From: Dipteris shenzhenensis
Lineage: Eukaryota > Polypodiophyta > Polypodiopsida > Gleicheniales
NCBI GenBank assembly: GCA_047967505.1
Contig: CM106538.1
DNA: 64,000 nucleotides
Direction: 5' to 3' (one strand)
Under the pieces are notes generated by a model. That model saw only the letters and a list, made by a program, of their open reading frames with translations, searched no databases and was not told the origin of the DNA. This document shows positions 32,765-43,795 of this stretch, piece by piece (within the stretch, counting starts at the first letter, position 1; every line of letters begins with the position of its first letter). A program made the translations under genes and the position numbers.

Positions 32765-35700
32765 ATGGCATCAGGGGGAAGTGAATCTTCAATTCTGAAC
32801 ATAAAGATATTGGAAGGGGCACACAATTATGCATTATGGGCAGAACAGTGTTTGAATGTACTTCTGCTAAAGAAGATTTCTAAGCCCATAAGGGTGAAGG
32901 GTGTCAAGCCATCTGGGATGTCAGATGATGAGTGGGAGGAGCTTGATTTGTCCGCTAGGGCTGCTATCATGCTTACTCTCAATGATTCTCTTGTGTTCAA
33001 TGTTCAGGCTGAAAAGACCTCTTATGGCCTATGGCAGAGGCTAGAAGAGTTGTATGCCCAAAAGAGTTCAGCCAGTAAGGTTTATTGGTTGAAAAAGCTT
33101 GTAGAGACCTTGGCATGAAGGAAGGTACAGCTATGACCTCACACTTGAGTGAGTTCAATGCCATCTTTACACAGCTTATTGCACAGGGATTGAACCTTGA
33201 TGAGGAGTTCAAGGCTACTTTCTTGTTGTGTACCCTCCCTGAGAGTTGGGACACTTTCAAGACCACCCTGTCTAATTCAAATGTCACTCTTATGTATGCT
33301 GATGTGGAGAGCTCTCTCCTTATGGAGGAGATGAGCAGGAAGAATAATATGGGCAGCAAGTCTTCCAATGCTTTGCAGGTATAGGAAAGAGGTAGGACTC
33401 AGCAGAAGGGGAGATCTGCTGGCAAGTCCAAATCCCGCAGTCAGTCCCGTGGCAAAAAGGATATTGAATGCTTTTACTGTGGCAAGAAGGGACATGTGAA
33501 GTCTAAGTGCTTCAAGTTTATACGGGATTAGAAAGCCAAGAAGGCTGAGACAAAGGATGCAGGCAGTGGAAGCAAAGGCAAAGGCAAGGCCTTGGATGCA
33601 GTGAATGTTGCAGCAGAGGACAGTGAAAGTGACAGACATGATGTTTTATGCTCTTCTGCTGTAATTGCACATACATTGGTTATTGATGGCCATGACATGC
33701 ACACCTGGCTCTTGGATTCAGGTGCTTCTTTTCATGTTACTCCTCATAGGGAGTGGTTTACTTCCTACACAGGTACTCATGGAGCTGTTCACCTTGGGAA
33801 CAACTATGCATGTCAGATTGCAGGGATTGGCAGTATACAGATAGTATTCCCTGATGGACGCACATTTATGCTTGATGGTGTTCATCATGTGCCGCAAATC
33901 AAGAAAAATCTGATTAGCACTGGCTTGTTGGATGACAGTGGTTACCACACCACATTTGGGGATTCCAAATGGGTGATTACTGATGGCCAGGTTGTAGTGG
34001 CTGAGGGTTATAAGAGTGATACCTTGTACCCTCTTTATGTTTCCAGTGTAGGTAATCATGTTGTTGCCATAACCGAGCTGCCAAAGGTTTCATTGTGGCA
34101 TAGCCGGTTGGGACACATGTCCGTTAAAGGAATGCAAGAACTGTCACGTTTGGGTTATCTGCCGTCTCTTTCATTTTCAGATTTGCCTACTTGTGATCAT
34201 TGCATATTTGGCAAGCATTCTATGACTCCTCATAAGAGGAGAACTCCCCAAAATAGAGCACCACTTGATCTAGTGCACACTGATTTGTGTGAGATGCCAC
34301 AGCTATCACTAGGGGGTGCAAAGTATTTCATTACTTTTATTGATGATGCCACACGTAAAGTGTGGGTCTATTTCTTGAAGCATAAGAGCGATGCCTTAGA
34401 TGCTTTCAAGAAGTTTGTCGCTCAGGTTGAGAATCGGACAGGTCGCAGGCTGAAATGCCTCAGATCCGATAATGGGGGTGACTATGTGTCACATGCTTTT
34501 GTACAGTTTTGCGAAGCTAAGGGCATTAAACAGGAACTCACAGCCCCTCATAATGCATCTCAAAATGGTGTGAGTGAGCGGATGAATCGAACTATTCAGG
34601 AGAAGGTTCGATGTATGTTGTCTTATGCTGCATTGCCCCATGGCTTTTGGGCAGAAGCCGTGCAAACAGCAGTTCACATAATTAACAGGTCGCCGAACAA
34701 GGCTTTGGAGTTGAAAGTGCCAGAGGAGGTGTGGTCTGGCAAGCCACCTTCATATAAGCACTTACGTGTGTTTGGCTGCGAGTGCTTTGCTCATGTACGC
34801 AAAGAACTGCGCACCAAACTGGAGCCAAAGTCTTTCAGATGCATCTTCATGGATTATGGTGACGAAGGTGAAATGGGGTACAGGTTATGGGATCCCGTCA
34901 AACGGAAGATTATACGCAGCAATGATGTCATCTTTAAAGAGGATAGTGTACACAAAGAACCCGTGCAACTTGTGGAATACAGGAGCATTGTTTATGATGA
35001 TGTCGGACAGCAAAGAATGCCCATTAATATGCAGCAGCAGGCTGCTGTAGATAACCCTGTTCAAGAGGGTATACAGGCTGAAAATCAGCCAGACAATTTT
35101 GCCAATGATGCACCACTGGATATGCCAGCAAATGGGGCTGTAGAACAGCCAAATATGGTGGTACAGCCACCCGTCATGCATGACGAACAGGCTAGACAGG
35201 AGCCTAATCCGGAACATTTTGTTAGGAGGAGCACCCGTGTGCAACGGCCTCCTGACAGGTTTGTTCTAGGAGCCAATAATGTGGCTGATTTTATCATGCT
35301 GACAGATTGTGGTGAGCCTTCCAGCTTCAAGGAAGCTATGGGAAGAACAGAGAAAAGGAAGTGAGAGAAAGCCATGCAGTCAGAAATGGACTCCCTACTT
35401 CAAAATGATACATGGGACTTGGTGCAGCTACCTGCAGGCAGAAAGGTTTTGCCATGCAAGTGGGTTTACAAAGTCAAAGTGGATTCAAATGCTTTACCAA
35501 GGTATAAGGCCAGATTGGTTGCCAAGGGGTTTAAGCAGGAGAAGGGCATTGACTTTGATGAGATTTTTTCCCCTGTAGTCAAGATGACTACTTTGAGAGC
35601 AGTGTTAGCCCTTGTTGCTCATGAGGACATGGATTTATGTCAGATGGATGTGAAGACTGCTTTTCTTCACGGAGATCTCCATGATGAGATCTACATGAGT

Positions 35701-36864
35701 CAGCCAGAGGGATATGCTGTTAAAGGGAAAGAGCAGCTTGTGTGTAAGCTCAAGAGGAGCTTGTATGGACTCAAGCAGGCGCCAAGGGAATGGTACAAGA
35801 AGTTTGATGCCTTCATGCAGTCCCAAGGGTATCATAGGTGTGAGACCGATCACTGCTTGTACACCAAACGGGCAAAGGATGGCAGTTTGATGCTACTCAT
35901 TCTATATGTGGATGACATGCTGATTGCCAGCAAATCTCAGCAGGAGATTATTGCTTTGAAGAAACAACTGCATAAGTCTTTTGACATGATAGACTTGGGT
36001 GATGCAAACCATATTCTTGGTATGCGGATTATTCGTGACAGGTCCAAGGGACTTCTGTTTCTATCACAGAAGGAGTACATTGACAAAGTACTGCAGAGGT
36101 TTAAAATGGAGGGGGGGAAGTCTATTAGTACCCCGCTGCCTCCACATTTAAAACTCAGCAGTAAGGACAGCCCCAGATCAGATGATGATAAGGCTGAAAT
36201 GGCCAAGGTTCCGTATGCATCTGCAGTTGGTTCTTTGATGTATGCCATGGTTGCCACTCGTCCGGATATTGCTTTTGCGGTGGGAGTCATCAGCAGGTAT
36301 ATGGCAAATCCAGGCAAGCGGCACTAGGAAGCAGTGAAAGGTGTCTTGAGGTATCTCAAGGGTACCAAAGACTTGTGCATATGCTATGGTAGGCAGGATG
36401 CATTGGTGCATGGTTTTACAGATTCAGACTATGCAGGGAATGTAGATAACCGGAAGTCTACTACCGGTTATATTTTCACATTTGCAGGAGGTGCTATATC
36501 ATGGGTGTCTCGGTTGCAGAAATGCGTTGCACTGTCAACCATTGAAGCTGAATATGTTGCAGCCACTGAGGCTTGCAAGGAAGCAATATGGCTTACTCGG
36601 CTGGTGGGAGATTTGGGCATTGCAGGAGATATGCCAGTTTTGCATTGTGATAGTCAGAGTGCTATCATGTTGGCAAAGAATCCGGTCTTTCATCAAAAGA
36701 CCAAGCACATAGATGTGAAATACCATTTCATCAGGGAGGTACTGGAAGACAAGCGACTTGAGCTTGTGAAGGTGCATACTGATGATAATCCTGCAGATTT
36801 GCTCACTAAGAGCTTGCCTACAAAGCGGTTTGCACATTGCCGCCACATCATGGGATTAGGATGA
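32765..36864 (+). pseudogene. Copia-A gag-pol polyprotein, broken
   Basis: Begins MASGGSESSILNIK at 32765. A +2 frameshift near 33105-33115 and stops at 33382, 33529, 35362 and 36325 interrupt it. Readable domains: Gag; zinc knuckle CFYCGKKGHVKSKC (33470); protease LLDSGASFHV (33712); GAG-pre-integrase LWHSRLGHMS (34095); integrase core with VHTDLC, SDNGGDY and SERMNRT; RT with YVDDMLIAS (35910); RNase H with TDSDYAGN and STIEAEYVA. Compared with Copia-B, all four stops are C-to-T or G-to-A changes of CAG or TGG codons. Product when whole: capsid, protease, integrase and polymerase of a cytoplasmic virus-like particle. Confidence 0.92.
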
Positions 36865-36964
36865 GACCATTCTTATTTTATGGTCTTGTATACAGTAACT
36901 GTATATTGCTGTAATTTTTTATTCTTTTCTCCCCTTTAGGCACATTGGCCTTTAGGTGGGAGGT

Positions 36965-37173
36965 TGTTGGGGTAAAGGCACATTGCCACCCTTTTGTTAA
37001 AGTTATGACACCTATGACTGTCTTAAGACAGTCATAGGGTGAAAGCCTAATCCTAATAAAACCTATGAGTTTGTGGTGTGGCTCAACACTTTTTGACACA
37101 CCCACACATTTTGTGTGTCTCTCTCTCTGTCTCCTTAGTTCCACTCTATCTCCCTTTCTCCCTTTCCCTCACA
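36965..37173 (+). repeat. 3' LTR of Copia-A
   Basis: 209 bp, preceded by the purine-rich GGTGGGAGG. The palindrome is at 37011-37038. It differs from the 5' LTR in the CT/TCTCCC repeat near its end. Confidence 0.93.
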
Positions 37174-38560
37174 GAAAGTCCACAGGTGAGAGAGAGAAAG
37201 ATCTCTCAATAGGGATGCCGATAACTGGGTCTCCGAAAGTGGAAGGTACAAAATCATCATCTGAGAGGTCAGAGAGGTCCTCAAGAGCGGAAAAGGAGTT
37301 TTGCTAAGCCAGTCCTAGGGAGGGGGTCCGAAGGATTCCTACCGAAGCAGGGAGAGAATGTATGACCCCCTTCCCTCTATCCACGAAAGGAGGCATCTGT
37401 ACTGGGTCCTGATCAAGAACTACTACGGACGAGGTGCCAACAACCTGGGCTACTGAGGGAGGTATAGCCTGATCCTAGGATGGAGTGGAAGAAGGCTCCT
37501 AAACACTAGGCTCGAAGGTGTTAGCCTCCCGAGGCTCCAAGGGGGATGCCTTCGAAGCGGTGGAAGTATGATCTGAAGTAGAGGGCCTAACCCACCATGG
37601 GCCAAAGGTGGTGCGGGGTGCAGGAGGGACTCGAGCAACCCTAGGAGGAGGGGGAGCTTGTGTCTGAGGCGGTGCCTGTGGAGCAGTATGTCCTGCTTCT
37701 GCTCTATGTCGTAAGCTAGTACGAGCTGGTTGCTTTTTGGGCCTCTTTTTCTTCTTTGGGCAATCTCTGGTGAAGTGCCCCGAGGATCTGCAAATCCTGC
37801 AGTGGTCCTGCCGACCTGCAACCTCAAATCTTTGGTGGAAGAATGACCCATCGGGTCGCTGTAGCATGATGTGATCATCTGAAATATTAAGGTTCTGGAC
37901 AATGACCCTAACCCTGGGTACCCCATCCATCCTGACCGCCTCAGCAGCCGAAGAGGGTCACCAGGAAGAGGGGGATCTCTGCTACCACACCAAATCTCTC
38001 GCCAATAAGTGAAAGAAGCCGGTGATAAACTAAGGGGAGACCAGGGAACCTGATTTAAATAAAAATCCTTGCTTGTCCTCTTCAACTGGGTTAAAGTCCA
38101 GTCGAAAAGAGGGAAACAAAAAATTCCTCATGTAGCCTAGAAATAGAAACCCAGCATGTAGCAGGTCTCTCGTGACGTCCGGGGAATCTAGGCACACCTG
38201 AAAGAAACCTCATCCCAACAAACGAACATCCTTAAGGTGGGGGGCGAGCTCCTGGGGAAGCGCGGCAAGCATCCAATCTCGAGCCTATGATCTGGAGGGG
38301 TGTGAACCAAAGATGCGTGCGAAGAGAGTCGTGGAACACTCATGCTCCAAGTCCTTTTGCAACTGCTGCAGCTTACGTCTTTTGAAAATGTGACGGTTCT
38401 CACGGCCGGTGTGTGCGGTAACGGATTGACTCAATGGGTGCCCATTCATCAATTGAGGTGGGGAAGGTTGACTCAAACACAACAAAAAACTCCGTCCGGT
38501 TTCCTGATGCCTAGGAGACCCCCAAAAAACGGGGGTACACTTGAAGGGAGAGGGTGAAGG
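37174..38560 (-). pseudogene. LINE 2: ORF1 with zinc knuckle
   Basis: The minus-strand frame 37930-37499 (143 codons) encodes DDHIMLQRPDGSFFHQRFEV followed by CRICRSSGHFTRDC, a C-x2-C-x4-H-x4-C knuckle, then a basic KKKKRPKK stretch and a proline-rich tail. This is the nucleic-acid-binding ORF1 of a plant L1-like LINE. Upstream text to about 38480 is the rest of ORF1 in broken frames and aligns with 15788-16020. Together with 29436-30890 it is the 5' part of one LINE split by Copia-A. Confidence 0.8.
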
Positions 38561-38999
38561 AAGGAGAGAGAGAGGAGAGAGAGCAAGTCAAAAGAAGAAG
38601 GGGGTAGGTTGAAGGAGGAGGGAGGTTGAAGAAGGGGGGAGCTGGAAAGGGGGAGAGCCTAGGGCAGCAAGGGAGAGAATGGAAAGGGACAACAGGAGGA
38701 GAGGGGAAGGAGTGAAGAGGAGAGAGGGAGGGGAGGAGAGAAGGAGGGGGGCAGAGGAGGAGAGGGAAGGGGGGGGGGGTTGCAAGCAGCAGCGTGGGGG
38801 GGGACGGGCACAGGAGCAACAGCGGGAGGGGCAGCGCAAGCAGCAGCGCGGGGGGGTAGTGCAACGGCAGCGCGGGGGGGAAGGAGAGGGGAGGAGAGGG
38901 GAAGGGAAGGGCAACAGGTAGGGAGGGAGGGGAGGGAGGAGGCAGCAAGGAGGGGAGTCGAGGGGAGGGTAGCAGGAGGAGTGGGGAGCAGCAGCAGGC
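38543..38999 (+). repeat. Purine-rich tract with G-runs
   Basis: About 455 bp, nearly all G and A on the + strand with interspersed GCAGCAGCG units and a run of eleven G at 38769-38779. Long open frames on either strand here (Leu/Pro/Ser-rich or Gly/Arg/Glu-rich) are products of composition. It may be the CT-rich 5' leader of LINE 2. Confidence 0.8.
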
Positions 39000-39004
39000 A
39001 CTAG

Positions 39005-40190
39005 CAATCGCCCTTGTTTGACCCCAATCGCACTCAAAATCTCTGTAGTCCACTCAGATCCTGCGTGTGAACTCTGCTCGAACTCAGATCTTGCCCGAAC
39101 TCTCCTCAAGACTCTCTCATAAAGTGCCATCATTGCCCAGATAATCTCTTGACCATAACCCAAGTCCTATAGGCGCCTGATGAGACGAGCCCTAGGGACT
39201 TTATCAAAGGCTTTGCGGAAATCCACAAAGCAACAGTAAACCTTTTGTATCCTCGCTCTCGCCTCCTCAATGATACGTCTGAGCGTAAGGATTTGGTCCA
39301 TAGTCCCATGATCATGTCGGAAGCCTGCCTGCCCATATGCCCCGAGCCCTTGCGTCTCTGCAAATCGACTAGCCTCAGAATCAAGCACTGATACATAAAT
39401 CTTGGCCATGACATGCCCAATCATGATGGTCCTGTAGTTTCCCGGGTTTATGGGATCTGCTGCCTTATGGATGGGTGAGATAGTGTTGAGGGTCCAAGTG
39501 CGAGGGAAGCCAAGGCAAATGGCTTTATTGAAAAGCCTTGCTAGGATCGGGGCAAGGAGATCAATCCCATGTGCAATGAACTCAGTACACAAACCCTCAT
39601 GATCTTTTGCTCATCCATTGTGAAGCTTCGCTACGGCATCCTTCACACCCCCTGTATTGAAAAGTGTGCAGGTGGTAGGGCGGGGTATGTGTGAAAGGTC
39701 AGGAACAGGTTGATTTGGGATGTCATATAGTGTGTGTGCATAATCATATCCTAATAATCCGTGATAGGTGAAGTAGACCGTCTCTCTAGAAATTTCCGGC
39801 AAAAGTCGAGTTGTTACTAAACAAAGAATTCTGCAGCTCCTCCTTGTTTTAACAGACAAATTCCCGTTTCTTCCTTCGAACCAATCGACGGTACTCGCGC
39901 ACCGTTTTCGGTTCAGAAGGAAGGTCATGTTTGGCTTTGAATCTGAGCTGACGGCCCAAGGCCTTACACTCATCATCGTACCATCTATTACAAGGGACAG
40001 TCCTAGGAGGCGGTGGGCGGGTAGAGCGAGTAGTGTGAGGAAAGGCATGAAGAGCAACGTCATGAAGTGAGCGAGTAATCAGGGTAGCTTGGTCCTCTAG
40101 CAGGGGGAGAAAGTCAAAATAGGTGAGAAGTGTTTTGAGGTGTGCCGAATATGTAGGTGAGAGGCTGCGATCAAAGTGTAGGTCATGATA
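39005..40190 (-). pseudogene. LINE 3 fragment: endonuclease-RT linker and RT start
   Basis: The frame 39592-39167 encodes the RT entry region: LARLFNKAICLGFPRTWTLN, then NPGNYRTIMIG, QAGFRHDHGTMDQI and the catalytic-site neighbourhood CCFVDFRKAFDKVPR. Upstream frames 40063-39611 and 40190-39849 hold the pre-RT linker. The 3' end stops near 39010, beside the purine tract, before the YxDD motif. A different family from LINE 2 by its FVDFRKAFD motif. Confidence 0.75.
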
Positions 40191-41930
40191 AGTAGTGCCA
40201 GGCATCTCTAATCGGGGACAAGAAACTGGATAGGGATCCTTTCTAGAAAACAAAAAAACTGGATAGGGACTGAAGACCATCTCTAAAGAGGCAATGATAG
40301 AAGCCTCTGATCTTGTACTACACAAGGTATGTGAAATTGAAATGCTTCTTTGAATTGATCTTTCGAGACTCACACAAAGTGCAGATGCACTCTCTGGGTA
40401 CGCCCTCCGCCAAACCACTCTCAATACGGAGACGGTGTGACGAGACTTGGAACTGCCCTATCACTATCCTCAAGGAGTGAGGGAGGTGGATCCCTATGTA
40501 CATTGGTGGGACGATGAAGCCCTATGCTGAGATCCATAGGTAGTGATTTCTGCGGAAGCGGAGCTTCACACGAAGCTCACGAGGCGGCAGCAAGTCGTGA
40601 ATGTGTGTAATCGTAAGAGATCCTCTCGAATGAACTGATTCACCTCGTGATAGGTGAGCGAGATAGAGGGGGCCTCAACACTGTAATGGAGGGGAAGTAG
40701 CCTAACAATGTGGAGTCCCAAGCTCTCAAACAATCTATATGTACGTGCGAGCACCTCTGGTCACCCTCTATTGCCAGTGCAATGGAGGAGGATAAGGCCA
40801 ACCAAGGAAGCGTATGTCGCCCTGTGGTGTGAGATCCATACTATCTAACGCAGTAGAGGTATGTGATGATCTGAAATGCCGCATTGAGCTATAGTAGTGA
40901 TGCCTCGAACTCAACCAAAACTATTTGATGTGGGATTGAAGGCTTACTGCAAATCATACGGGAGAAAGCATGGAAGCCTCTCAACACGAGCGAATCTGTC
41001 TCTGGTAGGTTTGGACCCCCCATACATACCTGCTAGTCGGGGACCACAAAGTCAAAGAGAAGAGTCTTGGTCTGAGGGTCCTGAAAATGATAATGAAAGC
41101 ACTATCGCTTGAGCTTGGCTAGCGCGGTGTACCCCTTGCTTAATTGAGCCTGTAATGTTGGTCGCATCGTACAGATCGGGCCGGAGAATAGGACCCCTAC
41201 GTATGTATAGGATGCAACAACCTCCATCATCAACCCATCCAAGGTAAAATGCTCTTTGTGCGTGGCTTCCCGAGATGTGTTGCATTACATAACCTTGGTT
41301 TTACCAAGGTTGACCTTCAAGTTATGTGTCTCACAGAAGGCATGGAGTACATCCAAGTGTCATTGGAGACCCTCGGTTGAGGAAGATAGTACGACCATAT
41401 CATCTGTGTAAGGGAGAATTTGGAGCAGAGATGTGTCTAGAGAGCAACCAGCCCTTCAAGGGTCCCAATAAAAGTCTCAAGCTCATCAATGTAGAGGCCA
41501 AACAAGGTTGGTAATAGTGGATAACCTTGTTTGACCCCATCCTATGCCTGCCCAAACCCTACCCGAGACTCTCTCATAGAGTGCCATGACCGCCCAAGTG
41601 ATCTCCGATCATACCCCAACTCCTATAGACGTCTGATTACTATGTCAAAAGCCTTGAGGAAATCCACAAAGCAGCAATAGACCCTCTATCTCCATGCTCG
41701 ATGATGAGAACCCTAAGGGTAAGTATATGATCCATAGTCCCATGATCTACCTGGAAGCCTACGTGTCCCACTGCTTTGAGTTCTCAAGGCTTTGCAACTA
41801 GACTAACCTCTGTGTCAAGCACTGATGCATAGATCTTGGACATGACATGCCCAATCATAATGGTCTTGTAGTTTTTCGGGCCAAGGGATCTCCTACCTTG
41901 TGTATGGGGGTGATGGCGTTAAGGGTCCAA
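40191..41930 (-). pseudogene. LINE 5 fragment: RT to C-terminus
   Basis: Minus-strand order: RT entry like LINE 3 (41930-41530, more decayed), region after YxDD (41330-41050, GPICTMRPTLQAQ in a broken frame), then SHRLRIESGLAEGVPRE and a Cys finger (40440-40350). The 3' end is cut near 40190 where LINE 3 begins. Multiple frameshifts. Confidence 0.7.
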
Positions 41931-42006
41931 GTGTTCAGATGTAGTTTTTCTGGTGAAACATGAGTTTCAGCTAGTTGTTGCCCTTAACGATAACCAAGGC
42001 AGATGG
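41931..42006 (+). mobile_element. Plus-strand LINE endonuclease fragment, left of Copia-C
   Basis: Short LINE endonuclease-like text that continues at 47870 after Copia-C. The GATGG duplication marks the interruption. Confidence 0.5.
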
Positions 42007-42272
42007 TGAAGGAAATGGAGAGAGTGAGAGCTAGAGAGAGTGAGAGAGTCGAAAGCTTGGAAGCTGTAGTTGCAAAATAGAGTGTAAAAGAGTACAACAC
42101 AAAGTGAGTAGGATAAGGTTTTGTCCTAGTGACAAAACCTTAGTAGTCACTAACCATAGTTAGTGAACTAACTGCAGTTAGGGGGAAAAACCTCTAAATT
42201 GAGGGAAAAGTGCCCCTAACTAACTTATTATATTACATTGGTCACTGCTGAATTATATCTATAATTCCAGCA
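42007..42272 (-). repeat. 3' LTR of Copia-C
   Basis: 266 bp. Contains an inverted repeat GGTTTTGTC-5 nt-GACAAAACC. Followed (minus-strand upstream) by the purine tract GCAGGGGGG at 42273-42281. Confidence 0.93.
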
Positions 42273-42307
42273 CCCCCCTGCAGTGCCAATGTCATGTACA
42301 AGGCTGA

Positions 42308-43795
42308 TCAATCACCAAACGGATATAAGTTCAGGGCACTGCGAAATGCCTCAAACTTCTCATGTGGTAGCGCTTTGGTGAAAATATCTGCAACGTTGTC
42401 ATGTGTAGACACAAAGATCATACTGATCTCTCCTGCATGTAACTTCTCTCTGACGTAGTGATAGTGAACCTCAATGTGCTTCGTGCGAGCATGAAACACT
42501 GGATTCTTTGCCACTGCAATGGCACTCTGACTATCAGTGAGAATTGGAGAAGGACCCTCCAAAGACAGATGAAGATCAGCAAATAAACGTCTCAGCCAGA
42601 CACATTCAACTGTTGCTGTGAAAGCTGCCCTGTACTCAGCTTCACATGATGAGGTAGCCACTGTAGATTGTTTCTTGCTCAGCCATGAAATGCAAGATTT
42701 TCCCAAAAAGAAACAATTGCCACTAGTGGACTGCCTAGTGTCATAATCACCAGCCCAATCTGAATCACTGTAGGCATGCATCTGCAAGTCACCCCCCCTG
42801 GGAAATAGTAAGCCAAAAGACTTGGTGCCTTGCAAATAACGGAAGATGCGCTTAACTGCCTGCCAATGCATAGTTTTGGGGCTGTGCATGTACTTGCTCA
42901 CCTGAGATACTGCAAACTGAATATCAGGCCTAGTATTGCAGAGATATATGAGGCATCCAACAGCTTGACTGTAAAGTGTGGCATCAACTGATTCTCCTGC
43001 ATCATGCATTGTGAGTTTCAGCCCCGGTTCCATAGGAGTAGATATGGGCTTACACTCTTGCATGTTAAATCTGTCCAAAAGTTTCTGAACATACTTGGAC
43101 TGAGACATAACAGTGCCACGTCTCTCATGAGAGAACTGGATCCCCAAATAAAAGTGAAGCAGCCCCAAATCTGACATATCAAAGTGGGTCTGCAAATCAG
43201 TTTTGAAATCTGCAATTTTGTCCTCATTGGACCCTGTGAGCAGTAAGTCATCAACATAAAGAAGGATGACTAATATTTCCCCCCCATCCATCTTGATGTA
43301 GAGGGTGCTCTCAGTAGGACTATTGTGCAGCCCCTTGCTGGTCAAAAAGGCATGTATCTTGGCATACCATGCACGAGGGGCCTGTTTCAGCCCATATAAA
43401 GCTTTATTAAGCTTGCAGACTTGAAGTGCATTTGCTGTAATTCCAAAACCCGGAGGTGGTTTGACATACACCTCTTCCAGCAAGTCCCCATTTAAGAAGG
43501 CTGTTTTGATGTCCAACTGATGAACATTCCACTCAAAATGTGCAGCCATTGCAATTACTGATCGGATGGTAGTCATCCGGGATGTAGGAGCAAAAGTCTC
43601 CTCATAATCTATGCCCTTTTTCTGAGCATAGCCTTTAGCAACCAGCCTGGCTTTATATCTGTCAATGGAGCCATCTGGCTTCCGTTTGACTTTAAATACC
43701 CATCGTGTGCCAATAGCATGTTTACCCTGTGGCAAGTCCACAACATCCCAAGTCTGATTTTTTTGCAATGGACTGCAACTCATCGTGCATGGCAT
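42308..43795 (-). CDS. pol: Copia-C reverse transcriptase and RNase H
   Basis: 495 codons, but the true reading enters from the upstream frame at about 43760, so the first dozen residues shown are out of frame. RT: NQTWDVVDLPQGKHAIGTRW, LVAKGYAQKKGIDYEETFAP, LDIKTAFLNGDL, KALYGLKQAPRAWY and catalytic ILLYVDDLLLTGS. RNase H: AYSDSDWAGDYDTRQSTSG, SSCEAEYRAA and DSQSAIAVAKNP. It ends at a normal stop 35 bp from the 3' LTR. No internal stop, so the enzyme half looks intact. Confidence 0.9.
   Translation of the reverse strand: MPCTMSCSPLQKNQTWDVVDLPQGKHAIGTRWVFKVKRKPDGSIDRYKARLVAKGYAQKKGIDYEETFAPTSRMTTIRSVIAMAAHFEWNVHQLDIKTAFLNGDLLEEVYVKPPPGFGITANALQVCKLNKALYGLKQAPRAWYAKIHAFLTSKGLHNSPTESTLYIKMDGGEILVILLYVDDLLLTGSNEDKIADFKTDLQTHFDMSDLGLLHFYLGIQFSHERRGTVMSQSKYVQKLLDRFNMQECKPISTPMEPGLKLTMHDAGESVDATLYSQAVGCLIYLCNTRPDIQFAVSQVSKYMHSPKTMHWQAVKRIFRYLQGTKSFGLLFPRGGDLQMHAYSDSDWAGDYDTRQSTSGNCFFLGKSCISWLSKKQSTVATSSCEAEYRAAFTATVECVWLRRLFADLHLSLEGPSPILTDSQSAIAVAKNPVFHARTKHIEVHYHYVREKLHAGEISMIFVSTHDNVADIFTKALPHEKFEAFRSALNLYPFGD

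Larger units (their letters stand above)
30891..37173 (+). mobile_element. Copia-A LTR retrotransposon
   Basis: 6.28 kb with LTRs at 30891-31093 and 36965-37173 and a perfect GAAAG duplication (30886-30890 and 37174-37178). Gag-protease-integrase-RT-RNase H order identifies Ty1/Copia. Its pol is very similar to Copia-B. The LTRs differ mainly in CT-repeat length. Coding is broken by four stops and a frameshift. It inserted between the ORF1 and endonuclease regions of LINE 2. Confidence 0.95.

Noticed and set aside
38511-39163. Long minus-strand open frames rich in Leu, Pro and Ser
   Set aside because: They exist because the strand is almost pure C/T, which contains few stop codons. Two different frames are open over the same bases and neither has a domain.
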